Positions 24,573 through 34,100 of a stretch of DNA of 64,000 nt are shown here, in pieces; position 1 is the stretch's first letter, and each line of letters opens with the position of its first letter. The DNA is from Christensenella sp. UBA3700 (lineage in GTDB: Bacteria > Bacillota > Clostridia > Christensenellales > UBA3700). The notes under the pieces are model-generated. The model ran no database searches, was not told where the DNA came from, and saw nothing but the letters and a program-made list of their open reading frames with translations. The stretch is from NCBI GenBank assembly GCA_002372775.1, contig DFIJ01000027.1:1-64000 (forward strand). The letters run 5' to 3'. The position numbers and the translations under genes were made by a program.

Positions 24573-25038
24573 ATGTGGACTTATCAAAAAACTGATGAGC
24601 TTTACCACCATGGTATACTTGGTATGAAATGGCGGAGTTAGACGTTATCAAAAGAAAAATGAAATATTACGTTCTAAAGTTCGTGGAAAATTAGATACCG
24701 ATACCATCAGATATAACGGTAATACAAAACGAGCAGTAAAAACCAGAACAGCTAAAAATATTGCTGGTACAGCAGTAAAAGCTGGTATATTAGGAAAAAT
24801 TGGTTATGATTTTATTTCTACTGGTAGAGCTTTTAAAAAAGATGGAAATCTTATAAAAGTAACTGGTATATCCGATCCTAAATTGGAATCTAAAGTTAAA
24901 AAAGCTATAATAGGATCAACTCTCGCTATTGGAACTTTAGCTACAGCCAAAGCTATAAAATCAGCAGCTAAAGGTGTTCGTAAGCAACAATATATTAATG
25001 AATATTCTCATGAAAATAATAAAAGAAAAAAGAAATAG
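24573..25038 (+). CDS. 'YHHGILGMKWG' head-associated protein 3, +1 frameshift at CGG codon 21
   Basis: 154 residues. The first 20 codons repeat the tag of the paralogues at 21636 and 23817 almost base for base; codon 21 is CGG (24633) where they have GG in the Gly codon of LGMKWG. Reading on in frame hits TAG two codons later. Skipping the C gives GGA (Gly) and VRRYQKKNE, exactly the paralogous sequence, and an open frame to 25038 with a hydrophobic segment (about 100-115). This is the clearest internal proof that CGG plus one base means glycine and a +1 shift. Ribosome site GAAAGGAG. Confidence 0.88.
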
Positions 25039-25054
25039 GAAAGGAGGATGCTAA

Positions 25055-26356
25055 ATGGAATTAACATTTGGGGCAAGAGTAAAAAGTGCCTGGAATGCGT
25101 TTCGAAATCAAAATCCTTATCCTGATTATGGTGATTATGGAAGTTACGGAGGGTCTTATATAAGGCCTGATAGAGTTGTATTAAATATACGACATGAACG
25201 TTCTATAATTGCTGCAATAATGAATAAGATGGCGTTAGATGTCGCTAATATAGATATAAGACATTGTAAATTAGATGAAGATGATCGTTTTGTAGATTAT
25301 GTTCATTCTAAATTAGATAATTGTCTAACTATAGAAGCCAACATCGACCAAACTGGACGAGCATTTTTACAAGATGCTGTTATGTCTATGTTTGATGAGG
25401 GACATGTAGCTATAGTACCTACTGATACTATAGGTGACCCATTGGATTCAAAATCTTATGAAATTTGCACAATGAGAACTGGGAGAGTTACTGCATGGTA
25501 TCCTTCTAGTGTTAGGGTAGAATTATACAACGAACGCAAAGGTATTAGAGAGGAAATAACCCTTCCTAAATACATGGTTGCTATTGTAGAAAATCCGCTT
25601 TATGCAGTTATGAATGAACCCAATTCTACATTGCAACGTTTAATTCGAAAGTTAAATTTATTGGATGCTATTGATGAACAATCGGGATCTGGTAAACTTG
25701 ACTTAATTATTCAATTGCCTTACATCGTCAAATCTCCAGCAAGGAAAGCCCAAGCGGAGCAGAGACGTAAGGATATAGAGAACCAATTAAAAGGTTCAAA
25801 ATATGGTATAGCCTATACCGATGGTACCGAAAAGATTACCCAACTTAATCGACCTGTTGAAAATAACCTACTAAAACAAGTTGAGTATTTAACGAGTATG
25901 CTATATAGCCAGTTAGGTATTACTGAAGGCGTTTTAGATGGCACAGCAGAAGAAGGAGTAATGAGTAATTATTATTCACGTACCATAGAACCAATTGCTT
26001 CAGCTATTGTTGATGAAATGATCAGAAAATTCTTGACAAAGACGGCTAGAAGTCAACGACAAACTATCACTTTCTTTAGAGACCCATTTAAACTTATTCC
26101 TGTAGAGAAAATTGCTGAAATAGCAGATAAATTTACAAGAAATGAGATAATGACATCTAATGAAATGAGAGCTGTTGTTGGAAGAAAACCTTCTGATGAT
26201 CCAAGAGCTGATATGTTAATTAACAGTAACTTAAATCATGGTTCTGACATTCCTCGTCCAGGTGGTATGCCAGGAGAACCAGGAGCAAGTGTTCCGGTCG
26301 AAGGTCAATCAAGTGGTATGCAAGACATACTAAAAACTAAAATTAAAGATTTATAA
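25055..26356 (+). CDS. Portal protein
   Basis: 433 residues. After a Tyr/Gly-rich N-terminus the order HERSIIAAIMNKMALDVA, GRAFLQDAVMSMFDEGHVAI and the wing and stem regions match HK97/SPP1-type portals. LGITEGVLDGTAEEGVMSNYYSRTIEPIASAI (about 288-319) is the family's crown-side pattern. The last 40 residues are Pro/Gly-rich. The portal is the dodecameric ring through which terminase packages DNA. AAAGGAGG precedes its ATG. Confidence 0.9.
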   Translation: MELTFGARVKSAWNAFRNQNPYPDYGDYGSYGGSYIRPDRVVLNIRHERSIIAAIMNKMALDVANIDIRHCKLDEDDRFVDYVHSKLDNCLTIEANIDQTGRAFLQDAVMSMFDEGHVAIVPTDTIGDPLDSKSYEICTMRTGRVTAWYPSSVRVELYNERKGIREEITLPKYMVAIVENPLYAVMNEPNSTLQRLIRKLNLLDAIDEQSGSGKLDLIIQLPYIVKSPARKAQAEQRRKDIENQLKGSKYGIAYTDGTEKITQLNRPVENNLLKQVEYLTSMLYSQLGITEGVLDGTAEEGVMSNYYSRTIEPIASAIVDEMIRKFLTKTARSQRQTITFFRDPFKLIPVEKIAEIADKFTRNEIMTSNEMRAVVGRKPSDDPRADMLINSNLNHGSDIPRPGGMPGEPGASVPVEGQSSGMQDILKTKIKDL

Positions 26357-26375
26357 GTGAAAGGAGGAAACCAGT

Positions 26376-28274
26376 TTGAAGACTGATTATGATTTCAGTG
26401 GATGGGCTACCAGAAATAACATTCAATGTTCAGATGGTAGAACTATTCTAAAAGACGCATTTAAACAGAATGATGGACAAAAAGTTCCATTAGTATGGAA
26501 TCATCAACACGACGATGTTAATGAAGTCCTAGGTCATGCATTATTGGAAAATAGAGCAGAAGGTGTTTATGCATATTGCAAGTTCAACAACACAGAATCT
26601 GGACAAACAGCAAAAGCTCTTGTTGCTAATGGTGATGTTGACAAATTGTCTATATATGCTAACAAATTAAAAACTCATATGAACAATGTTATGCATGGTT
26701 GCATAAGAGAAGTTAGTTTAGTCTTAGCAGGTGCTAATCCTGGCGCATATATAGATTCAGTCGTAGTTCACGGCGAAGGTGCTGATGTCGAAGAAGAAGG
26801 TGTAATCTACACAGATGAGCCTTTAGTACTTTCTCACTCTGACGGAGGAGCCGAAGGTGGAGACACTGGGGCTGAAGGTGGAAATGAAGATGGTGCAGAA
26901 AATAATACTGACACAAATCAAAATGGAAACCAAAATTCAGATTCTGAGGACAAAGAGCCTGAGAATAATGAAAAAGAAAGTGAAGAGGAGGAAAAAGACA
27001 TGGACAAAGAAAAAGAAAAGAATGAAGACCAAACAGTTGAAGAAGTATTCAACGGTATGTCTGATGTACAAAAAGAAGCTGTTTATGCTATCGTTGGGCA
27101 AGCTGTTGCTGAAGCTACAGGCGAAGGTGACGAAGATAACAACGAAGAAAATGAAGATGGAGGTAATGATATGAAACATAATGTATTTGACAAAGATACT
27201 GAAAATAATGATGAGGTTTTACAACACTCAGAAGTTATAGCTGATGCTATAAAAGATGCTAAAAAGTATGGATCAATGAAAGAATCTTTCATTCAACATG
27301 CTGCTATAAACAATATTACAAATATTGACAAATTATTCCCAGAAGCAACTGAGCTTTATAAAGAGCCAAGAATGATCGAAGAAGATAGATCTTGGGTTGC
27401 TAAAGTTATGAATGGAGTTAAACATACACCATTCTCAAGAGTTAAAACTACTTTTGGTAGAATGACAGAACCACAAGCAAGAGCTAAAGGTTACATCAAA
27501 GGTAATAGAAAAACAGATATCCAAATGTCTGTATTAAACCGTGTTACTACACCAACAACTGTATATATTAAGAATGAAATCGATAGAGATGATGTTATTG
27601 ATATAACAGACTTCGATGTTGTTGCATGGCAAAAGAGAGAAATGAGAAAGAACCTAGATAGAGAATTAGCATTAGCTATACTATTAGGTGATGGTAGAAA
27701 TGTTTCTGATCAAGACAAAATCAATGAACAAAATATTAGACCAATCGTTTCTGATGATGATTTATTTACAATTAAATATACTATAACAGAAAATAGAGAT
27801 TACAAACAAGATGGTAACTCTTATTCTGCAAATGATAGCTTTACAAAAGGTATCATAAGAGCAGCTATCAGAGCAAGAAAACAATACAAAGGATCTGGTA
27901 GACCAACTTTCTTCACAACTGAAGATTATGTAACAGATATGTTATTAATTGAAGACCAAAATGGTAGAAGAATCTATGAATCAATTCAAACATTAGCAAC
28001 AGCTTTAAGAGTTGATGAAATAGTAACTATACCAGAAATGGAAGCAGAAGCTTACAAAGATATAGTTGGTATAATCGTAAATTTAGCTGACTACACAGCA
28101 GGTGCTGATAAAGGTGGATCAGTTAATATGTTCGATGACTTCGATATTGATTACAACCAAATGAAATACTTAATGGAAACAAGAATGTCAGGTGCATTAG
28201 TTGTTCCTTATTCAGCAATCGTATTAAAGAAAGCTAGTAATGCTCCAGCAAGTAATGAACAACCAGCTGGGTAA
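26376..28274 (+). CDS. Prohead protease-scaffold-major capsid fusion with internal starts
   Basis: 632 residues from TTG 26376 after AAAGGAGG. Residues 1-140 are a prohead protease: VWNHQHDDVNEVLGHA (catalytic His) and GCIREVSLVLAGANPGA (nucleophile Ser). Residues about 150-265 are extremely acidic and form the scaffold linker. From about 266 (MKHNVFDKDTENNDEVLQHS) the sequence is an HK97-type major capsid protein with TPTTVYIKNEIDRDDVIDITDFDVVAW. Strong internal ribosome sites precede ATG 27001 (GAGGAGG) and ATG 27171 (GGAGGTAATG), so scaffold-capsid and capsid alone can be made separately. Confidence 0.9.
   Translation: MKTDYDFSGWATRNNIQCSDGRTILKDAFKQNDGQKVPLVWNHQHDDVNEVLGHALLENRAEGVYAYCKFNNTESGQTAKALVANGDVDKLSIYANKLKTHMNNVMHGCIREVSLVLAGANPGAYIDSVVVHGEGADVEEEGVIYTDEPLVLSHSDGGAEGGDTGAEGGNEDGAENNTDTNQNGNQNSDSEDKEPENNEKESEEEEKDMDKEKEKNEDQTVEEVFNGMSDVQKEAVYAIVGQAVAEATGEGDEDNNEENEDGGNDMKHNVFDKDTENNDEVLQHSEVIADAIKDAKKYGSMKESFIQHAAINNITNIDKLFPEATELYKEPRMIEEDRSWVAKVMNGVKHTPFSRVKTTFGRMTEPQARAKGYIKGNRKTDIQMSVLNRVTTPTTVYIKNEIDRDDVIDITDFDVVAWQKREMRKNLDRELALAILLGDGRNVSDQDKINEQNIRPIVSDDDLFTIKYTITENRDYKQDGNSYSANDSFTKGIIRAAIRARKQYKGSGRPTFFTTEDYVTDMLLIEDQNGRRIYESIQTLATALRVDEIVTIPEMEAEAYKDIVGIIVNLADYTAGADKGGSVNMFDDFDIDYNQMKYLMETRMSGALVVPYSAIVLKKASNAPASNEQPAG
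27171..28274 (+). CDS. Major capsid protein from internal start
   Basis: In-frame product of 367 residues inside the fusion gene, starting at ATG 27171 behind GGAGGTAATGAT. It starts where HK97-type capsid homology begins and is of ordinary capsid length. The abundant shell protein is expected to come mainly from here, with few copies of the protease-scaffold form. Confidence 0.65.
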   Translation: MKHNVFDKDTENNDEVLQHSEVIADAIKDAKKYGSMKESFIQHAAINNITNIDKLFPEATELYKEPRMIEEDRSWVAKVMNGVKHTPFSRVKTTFGRMTEPQARAKGYIKGNRKTDIQMSVLNRVTTPTTVYIKNEIDRDDVIDITDFDVVAWQKREMRKNLDRELALAILLGDGRNVSDQDKINEQNIRPIVSDDDLFTIKYTITENRDYKQDGNSYSANDSFTKGIIRAAIRARKQYKGSGRPTFFTTEDYVTDMLLIEDQNGRRIYESIQTLATALRVDEIVTIPEMEAEAYKDIVGIIVNLADYTAGADKGGSVNMFDDFDIDYNQMKYLMETRMSGALVVPYSAIVLKKASNAPASNEQPAG

Positions 28275-28299
28275 TCTAATATAAAGGAGAAACATCAAA

Positions 28300-28662
28300 A
28301 TGGCAAAATTTTATGGAAATGTAGGCTACATTAAGAATACGGAAATTGAACCCGGTGTATGGGCCGATCAAGCAACTGAACGTCCGTACTATGGGGATGT
28401 GACTAGAAATACTAGCCGTTTCCAACAAACGGATGGTGTTAATGATGATATTAATGTTAATAATGTCATTAGCATTGTAGCTGATCCATATGCCAATGAA
28501 AATTTCCAATATATGAGATATGTAGAATGGATGGGTGCTAAATGGAAGATAACAAATACTGAAATTAGGTACCCTCGAATTATTTTATCGTTGGGAGGTT
28601 TGTACAATGGGAACTCGACTAGAACTCCAAACCAAACTGGAGGAACTGCTGGGAACTCGTAA
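28300..28662 (+). CDS. Head closure / head-tail joining protein
   Basis: 120 residues. Beta-rich, with PGVWADQATERPYYGDVTRNTSRFQ, then YMRYVEWMGAKWKITNTEIRYPRI, a pattern I know from head-tail joining proteins (HK97 gp7-like position) of Bacillota siphophages. It follows the capsid gene and overlaps the next by 56 bases. AAAGGAG before the ATG. Confidence 0.75.
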   Translation: MAKFYGNVGYIKNTEIEPGVWADQATERPYYGDVTRNTSRFQQTDGVNDDINVNNVISIVADPYANENFQYMRYVEWMGAKWKITNTEIRYPRIILSLGGLYNGNSTRTPNQTGGTAGNS

Positions 28663-28912
28663 TGTATATTACCAACCAGCAGAAAATCTGCAAATGAGTT
28701 ATCCTGCTATTAGGTATCAGAAAGCAGATGATGTTACCTTTCATGGTGACAATATTAAATACATGAATCGAAATTGTTATGATATAACAGTTATCGATGA
28801 ATTACCAGATAACGAAGTGATTAATAAAATATTAGAGTTGCCTTATTCTGCCTTTGATAGACATTATAAGGCTAATAATTTTAATCATGATGTTATTAGA
28901 TTATATTTTTAA
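28607..28912 (+). CDS. Neck / tail completion protein
   Basis: 101 residues overlapping the previous gene. The core, VYYQPAENLQMSYPAIRYQKADD, then NRNCYDITVIDELPDNEVINKILELPY, fits small neck or tail-terminator proteins that sit between connector and major tail protein. GGGAGGTTTG is the ribosome site, inside the previous gene. Confidence 0.7.
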   Translation: MGTRLELQTKLEELLGTRNVYYQPAENLQMSYPAIRYQKADDVTFHGDNIKYMNRNCYDITVIDELPDNEVINKILELPYSAFDRHYKANNFNHDVIRLYF

Positions 28913-28927
28913 AAGGAGGAACATATT

Positions 28928-29632
28928 ATGCCAGGAAAAATCGAACCACAATTAAAATGGGATCAAACAGGCGAAAGAGTCTATGAGACAGGTGTTAGTA
29001 AGGGTGTTTTATACCCACAAGTAAATGGAGCTTATCCTAAAGGTGTTGCATGGAATGGTTTAACAAACGTTAATGAATCACCATCAGGAGCAGAAGCTAC
29101 TCCATTATATGCTGATAACATTAAATATTTAAACTTATTATCAGCTGAAGATTTTGGAGCTACAGTTGAAGCATACACATATCCAGATGAATTTGGTGAG
29201 TGTAATGGTGAAGCTGCTTTAGCTGCAGGTGTTGCTGTTGGACAGCAAACAAGAAAAGCATTTGGTATGTCATATCAAACAAAAGTTGGTAATGATACAA
29301 ATCCAGATGCTGGTTATAAATTACATTTAGTTTATGGTGCATTAGCTAAACCATCAGAGAAATCTTATGGAACAGTTAACGATAGTCCAGAAGCTATAAC
29401 ATTCTCTTGGGAATTAACAACTACACCAGTTGAAGTACCAGGAATGAAACCAACTGCTATAATTACTATAGATTCTACTAAAGTTGATGCTGATAAATTA
29501 GCTGCTTTAGAAGAAATACTATATGGTAAAGCTGCTACAACAGGTGACAATCCACAACCAGCTGTAGATGCTAGATTACCACTTCCAACTGAATTAGCAA
29601 CTATATTTGGTGAAAATGGAGCACAAGGGTAA
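28928..29632 (+). CDS. Major tail protein
   Basis: 234 residues. VNGAYPKGVAWNGLTNVNESPSGAEATPLYADNIKYL (near residues 38-73) and a later GTVNDSPEAITFSWELTTTPVEV match major tail tube proteins of long-tailed Bacillota phages. It is placed before tail chaperones and tape measure and is followed by a strong terminator-like hairpin, consistent with high expression. AAAGGAGG before ATG. Confidence 0.88.
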   Translation: MPGKIEPQLKWDQTGERVYETGVSKGVLYPQVNGAYPKGVAWNGLTNVNESPSGAEATPLYADNIKYLNLLSAEDFGATVEAYTYPDEFGECNGEAALAAGVAVGQQTRKAFGMSYQTKVGNDTNPDAGYKLHLVYGALAKPSEKSYGTVNDSPEAITFSWELTTTPVEVPGMKPTAIITIDSTKVDADKLAALEEILYGKAATTGDNPQPAVDARLPLPTELATIFGENGAQG

Positions 29633-29649
29633 TTTAAATTAATTATATA

Positions 29650-29682
29650 AAGGGGTTGTTTAGTGCAATCCCTTTTTGTTTT
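29650..29682 (+). terminator. Terminator/attenuator after major tail protein
   Basis: AAGGGGTTG (29650-29658) pairs with CAATCCCTT (29666-29674) with one G-T pair, followed by TTTTTGTTTT. Probably lowers transcription of the tape-measure operon relative to the tail protein. Confidence 0.75.
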
Positions 29683-29701
29683 ATTGAAAGGAGAATAAAT
29701 T

Positions 29702-30157
29702 ATGTTAAGTAAAAATATTAAATATACTGATTATAACGGAGTTGAAAGAGAGGAGACATTCCTATTTAACCTATCTAAGGCTGAACTTATGGAAATGGAA
29801 ATGGGAACTACAGGGGGCTTAGCTGAAATGATTAAGAAAATTATATCTACACAAGACACACCAACTATAATGGATATTTTTAAGAAAATTATTCTTAAAG
29901 CTTATGGTGAGAAAAGTGCAGATGGAAAGAGATTCATTAAAACTGGTCCAAATGGTAGACCATTAAGTGAAGCATTTGCTGAAACAGAAGCATACTCTGA
30001 ATTATATATGGAGTTATCTACTAATGCTGAAGCAGCTGCTAAATTTGTTAATGGTATAATGCCAAAAGAAGTAGCAGATAAAGCTGCAGCATTAACTCCG
30101 GAAGAAAAATCTAAAATTCTTCCAGCTAATTTTGCTGAACAACCAACAAATAATTAA
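29702..30157 (+). CDS. Tail assembly chaperone (gpG-like)
   Basis: 151 residues. EETFLFNLSKAELMEMEM near the start, then a helical body with KRFIKTGPNGRPLSEAFAETEAYSELYMEL, are typical of the tail assembly chaperone encoded just before the tape measure. The classical slippery -1 frameshift to a GT-type extension is not evident: the next gene has its own ribosome site and lies in the same frame 12 bases on. GAAAGGAG before ATG. Confidence 0.82.
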   Translation: MLSKNIKYTDYNGVEREETFLFNLSKAELMEMEMGTTGGLAEMIKKIISTQDTPTIMDIFKKIILKAYGEKSADGKRFIKTGPNGRPLSEAFAETEAYSELYMELSTNAEAAAKFVNGIMPKEVADKAAALTPEEKSKILPANFAEQPTNN

Positions 30158-30169
30158 TGGAGGATAATA

Positions 30170-30709
30170 ATGCTACAAATAACTATACCAGGAACGGAGA
30201 TGTTTAATGAAGAAACTAATGAATTCTTTACTACTAAAGATACAACTTTACAGTTAGAACACTCATTAGTATCTCTATCTAAATGGGAGGCTAAATGGAA
30301 TACTCCTTTTCTAGGTAAAGAGAAGAAGACCATTGAACAAACTATAGATTACATAAAATGTATGACAATTACACAGAATGTTAATCCTATTGTATATTTA
30401 AATCTTACTGATGCAAATATTACAGCGATTAATGATTATATAGATGAACCTATGACTGCCACTACATTTAGTAATTTAAATACTCCTCCTAGTAGAGAGA
30501 TAGTCACATCTGAATTAATTTATTATTGGATGATAGCATTAAATATCCCTATGGAATGTCAGAAATGGCATTTAAATAGATTGTTAACATTAATTAGAGT
30601 ATGTAATGTTAAAAATACTCCTCCTAAGAAAATGAGTAGGCAGGAGATAATGAATCGTAATGCAGCCCTTAATGCGGCTCGAAGAAAGAAATTAAATTCA
30701 AAGGGCTAG
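30170..30709 (+). CDS. Second tail assembly chaperone-like protein
   Basis: 179 residues, mostly helical. It lies where the lambda GT-type extension is usually encoded. Features include SLSKWEAKWNTPFLGKEKKTIEQTIDYIKCM and a basic C-terminus with NRNAALNAARRKK. Such proteins bind the tape measure during tail assembly; inferred from position and family resemblance. GGAGG before the ATG. Confidence 0.75.
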   Translation: MLQITIPGTEMFNEETNEFFTTKDTTLQLEHSLVSLSKWEAKWNTPFLGKEKKTIEQTIDYIKCMTITQNVNPIVYLNLTDANITAINDYIDEPMTATTFSNLNTPPSREIVTSELIYYWMIALNIPMECQKWHLNRLLTLIRVCNVKNTPPKKMSRQEIMNRNAALNAARRKKLNSKG

Positions 30710-30724
30710 AAAGGAATTAGAATC

Positions 30725-31102
30725 ATGATTAGTTTTAGACAAAATGGCGACTTCTCTAAATTAAATTCATATTTAGAGAGAATTAAACAAGCTGTTAAAC
30801 TCAGTGATCTAGATAGATTTGGTAGAGAAGGTGTTAATGCCCTTAGGTCTGCAACTCCTGTAGATTCTGGTTTAACTGCTAGTTCTTGGGAATATAATAT
30901 AGAAAGAAATAACTCAGGAGCAGTTATTCAATTCTATAATACTAATGTAAATCAAGGTGTTAATATTGCAATTATACTACAATATGGACACTCAACTAAA
31001 AATGGAGGTTGGGTTGAAGGTAGGGATTATATTAACCCTGCTATTCAACCAGTCTTCGATAAACTTGCTGAAGAAGCGTGGAAGGAGGTTACTAGAGTAT
31101 GA
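30725..31102 (+). CDS. HK97 gp10-like tail/neck protein
   Basis: 125 residues. LRSATPVDSGLTASSWEYNIE (about 41-61) and LQYGHSTKNGGWVEGRDYINPAIQPVF are signature parts of the HK97 gp10-like minor head-tail protein family. Its usual place is before the major tail protein; here it lies between the chaperones and tape measure. It overlaps the tape-measure start by four bases (ATGA). Confidence 0.82.
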   Translation: MISFRQNGDFSKLNSYLERIKQAVKLSDLDRFGREGVNALRSATPVDSGLTASSWEYNIERNNSGAVIQFYNTNVNQGVNIAIILQYGHSTKNGGWVEGRDYINPAIQPVFDKLAEEAWKEVTRV

Positions 31103-34100
31103 GTAAAACTATTGACGAGAAAGTCGTAGAGATGCGTTTTGATAATAGCCACTTTGAAAAGAATGTCCAAACATCATTATCTACACTCGATAAATTAAAA
31201 CAATCTCTTAATTTGTCTGGTGCTTCCAAAGGTTTAGAAGATATAAGTAATACAGCAAATAAAATGAATTTTGGTGGAATGAGTAGTGGTATAGAAACAG
31301 TTAAAGCTAAATTCTCTGCTTTAGAAGTAATGGCTGTAACTGCTTTAGCTAATATTACTAATTCGCTTGTTAATGTCGGTAAAAATATTGTTAAAACTTT
31401 TACGCTTGACCCATTAAAAACAGGTTGGCAAGAGTATGAACAAAAAGCTGGTGCTATTCAAACAATTATGGCTGGTACTGGTGAAGATTTAAGTACAGTT
31501 AAAAGATATTTGGAAGAATTAAATAAATATGCTGATGATACCATTTATTCATTTAAAGATATGACAGAAAATATTAGTAAATTCACTAATGCTGGTGTTA
31601 AATTACCAGATGCAGTAGCAGCTATTAAGCGGAGTAGCTAATGTTGCAGCTATATCTGGTGCAAATGCAAATCAGGCGTCACATGCAATGTACAACTTTG
31701 CACAAGCATTATCCGCTGGTTATGTAAAACTTATAGATTGGAAATCAATTGAAAATGCTCAAATGGCAACTGTTGGATTCAAAAATGAATTGATTAAAAC
31801 AGCATTAGAATGTGGTACATTAACTAAAACGGCAGATGGTATGTATAAAACTTTAACTACTAATATTAAAGGTAAAACATTTGATTTACCAATTGATGCT
31901 ACTCATAACTTTAATGATTCTTTATCATATCAATGGATGACAACAGAAGTATTAGTTAAAACATTAAATAGATATTCTGATGCTACAACCGATATAGGTA
32001 AGAAAGCAACTTATGCAGCAACTGAAGTAAAGACATTCACAATGATGATGGATACTTTAAAGGAAGCTGCACAATCTGGTTGGGCTTATACATGGGAATA
32101 TATATTTGGTGATTTTAATGAAGCCAAAGCTATGTGGACAGAAGCTTCTAAATATTTTGCTGGTATATTAGATGCATCAGCAAATGCTCGTAATGAAATG
32201 CTTAAACAATGGCATGATATGGGAGGTAGAGAAGATTTTCTACAAATATTTAGAAACATTGCTGCTGGTATTGAATCTGTTGTTAAACCAATTAAAGAAG
32301 CATTTAGAGAAATATTTCCTAAGAAAACAGCACAAGATTTGTATAATTTAACAAAACGTATAAGAGAATTTACTGATAAATTAAAATTAAGTGATGAAGA
32401 TGCTAAAAAATTAAAAGATACATTTAAAGGTTTCTTTAGTATTATTAGTGCTGGTATAAATATTATTAAACAAGTAGTTTCTGCTTTTGGTAGCTTGCTT
32501 GGACACTTCTCTGGTTTAGGTAGTGGTATATTAACACTAACCTCTCACTTCGGTAATTATTTAAGTCATTTGGCTGAAACAATAAATAAATCTGAAGTAT
32601 TTAAAAATGTACTTCAAGGTATTGTTACAGCAATAGATAAAGTATTAACTAAGCTAGGAGAACTAGCTAAAAAATATGTAAGCTTTGAAGGAATAATGAA
32701 TTTCTTTAAAGGTTTGTTTAATTTAATTAAAGGAATAGCTGCTGCTATTGGTAAAGTTTTAGGAGAGTTATTCCGTAATGGTGATATGAAAACGGCACTA
32801 GACACACTTAATACTGGTATTGTTGGTGCTGGTTTATTTGGTATTGCCAGATTTATGAATAATTTAGCAGATGCTTCTAAGAACTTAAAAGGTTTTTTAG
32901 GTGGTGCTAAAGATTTATTAAAAGATGTCGGAAAGATATTAGAAGCTTGGCAACAATCTATCAAAGCTAATGTAATAATGAAAATTGCTAAAGCAATAGC
33001 TGTCATGGCTGCATCGTTATTAATATTATCTTTAATTAATCCAGAAAGATTAACCAGTGCGTTAACTGCAATGACTGCTTCTATAGCAGAGATGATGACC
33101 GCATTATGGTTATTCTTTAAGATATTTCCTAAGGATGCTAAACAAACAGCAGGAATGTGGAAAGCCTTAACCGCAATGATGAGTATATCTTTTGCAATGA
33201 TGATGTTTGCAGGAACACTTAAATCATTAGCTGAGTTAAGTTGGGATGAAATAGGCCGAGGTCTTGCTGCAATGGCTGGAGCTATAGCAGAATTAGAAAT
33301 TGCATTATTTGTATTAAAGAAGATGAATCTTCCGGATTTAACAAAATCTATATCTGCTTTAAATAGTTTAACTTGGGGATTATTTTTAGCTTCTGTATCA
33401 TTAAAATTATTTGCTACAATGGAATGGCCTGAAATAGGTAGAGGACTTGCTGCTATGGGTGGTGCTTTAGCTGAACTTGTTATAGCTATGAATTTCTTAC
33501 CTAAAGTACAAGACGGAACTAAAATAAAAGGTTTATTCGGAATAGCTACATCTATGATTGTTCTTGGTGGAGCTTTAAAAATAATGGCTTCTATGAGTTG
33601 GCCTGAAATTGCTAGAGGTCTTGTAGCTATGGGTATCGCTTTAGCTGAACTTGTTATAGCTATGAATTTCTTACCATTGAAAAAGTGGGATATTAATGGT
33701 ATGAAAGGTAAACTAGCCGGTATGTTTGGCATGGTTACATCGATGGTCGTATTAGCTGGTGCTTTAAAAATATTAGCTACAATGAGTTGGGGTGATATTG
33801 CTCGTTCATTAGTTGTTATGGGAGTAGCTTTAGCAGAACTTGTTGGTGCTATGGTTATAATTAGTAAATTTGTCGGTAAAGGAACTTCTGGTTCTATGAT
33901 ATTACTTGCAAGTTCATTAGTTATACTTGCTGGTGGTTTAAAGATACTTGCTAGTGTAAATTTAGGTGCTGCTTTATTAGGTTTAGTTGGACTTGCTGCT
34001 GCACTTGCTGTACTAGGAGTAGCTGCAAAATTATTAACACCATTAGCTCCAAGTTTATTAGCTGTTGCTGGTGCTATGGCTTTATTTAGTTTAGCTGTAG

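Noticed and set aside
29702-30709. Classical -1 frameshift between tail chaperone genes
   Set aside because: The two genes are in the same frame, separated by a stop and 12 bases, and the second has its own GGAGG site; no slippery heptamer joins them.
32614-33732. Minus-strand frame of 372 codons
   Set aside because: It is antisense to the tape measure in a low-complexity Ala/Leu/Ile region, has no ribosome site and resembles no protein; a shadow of coding bias.
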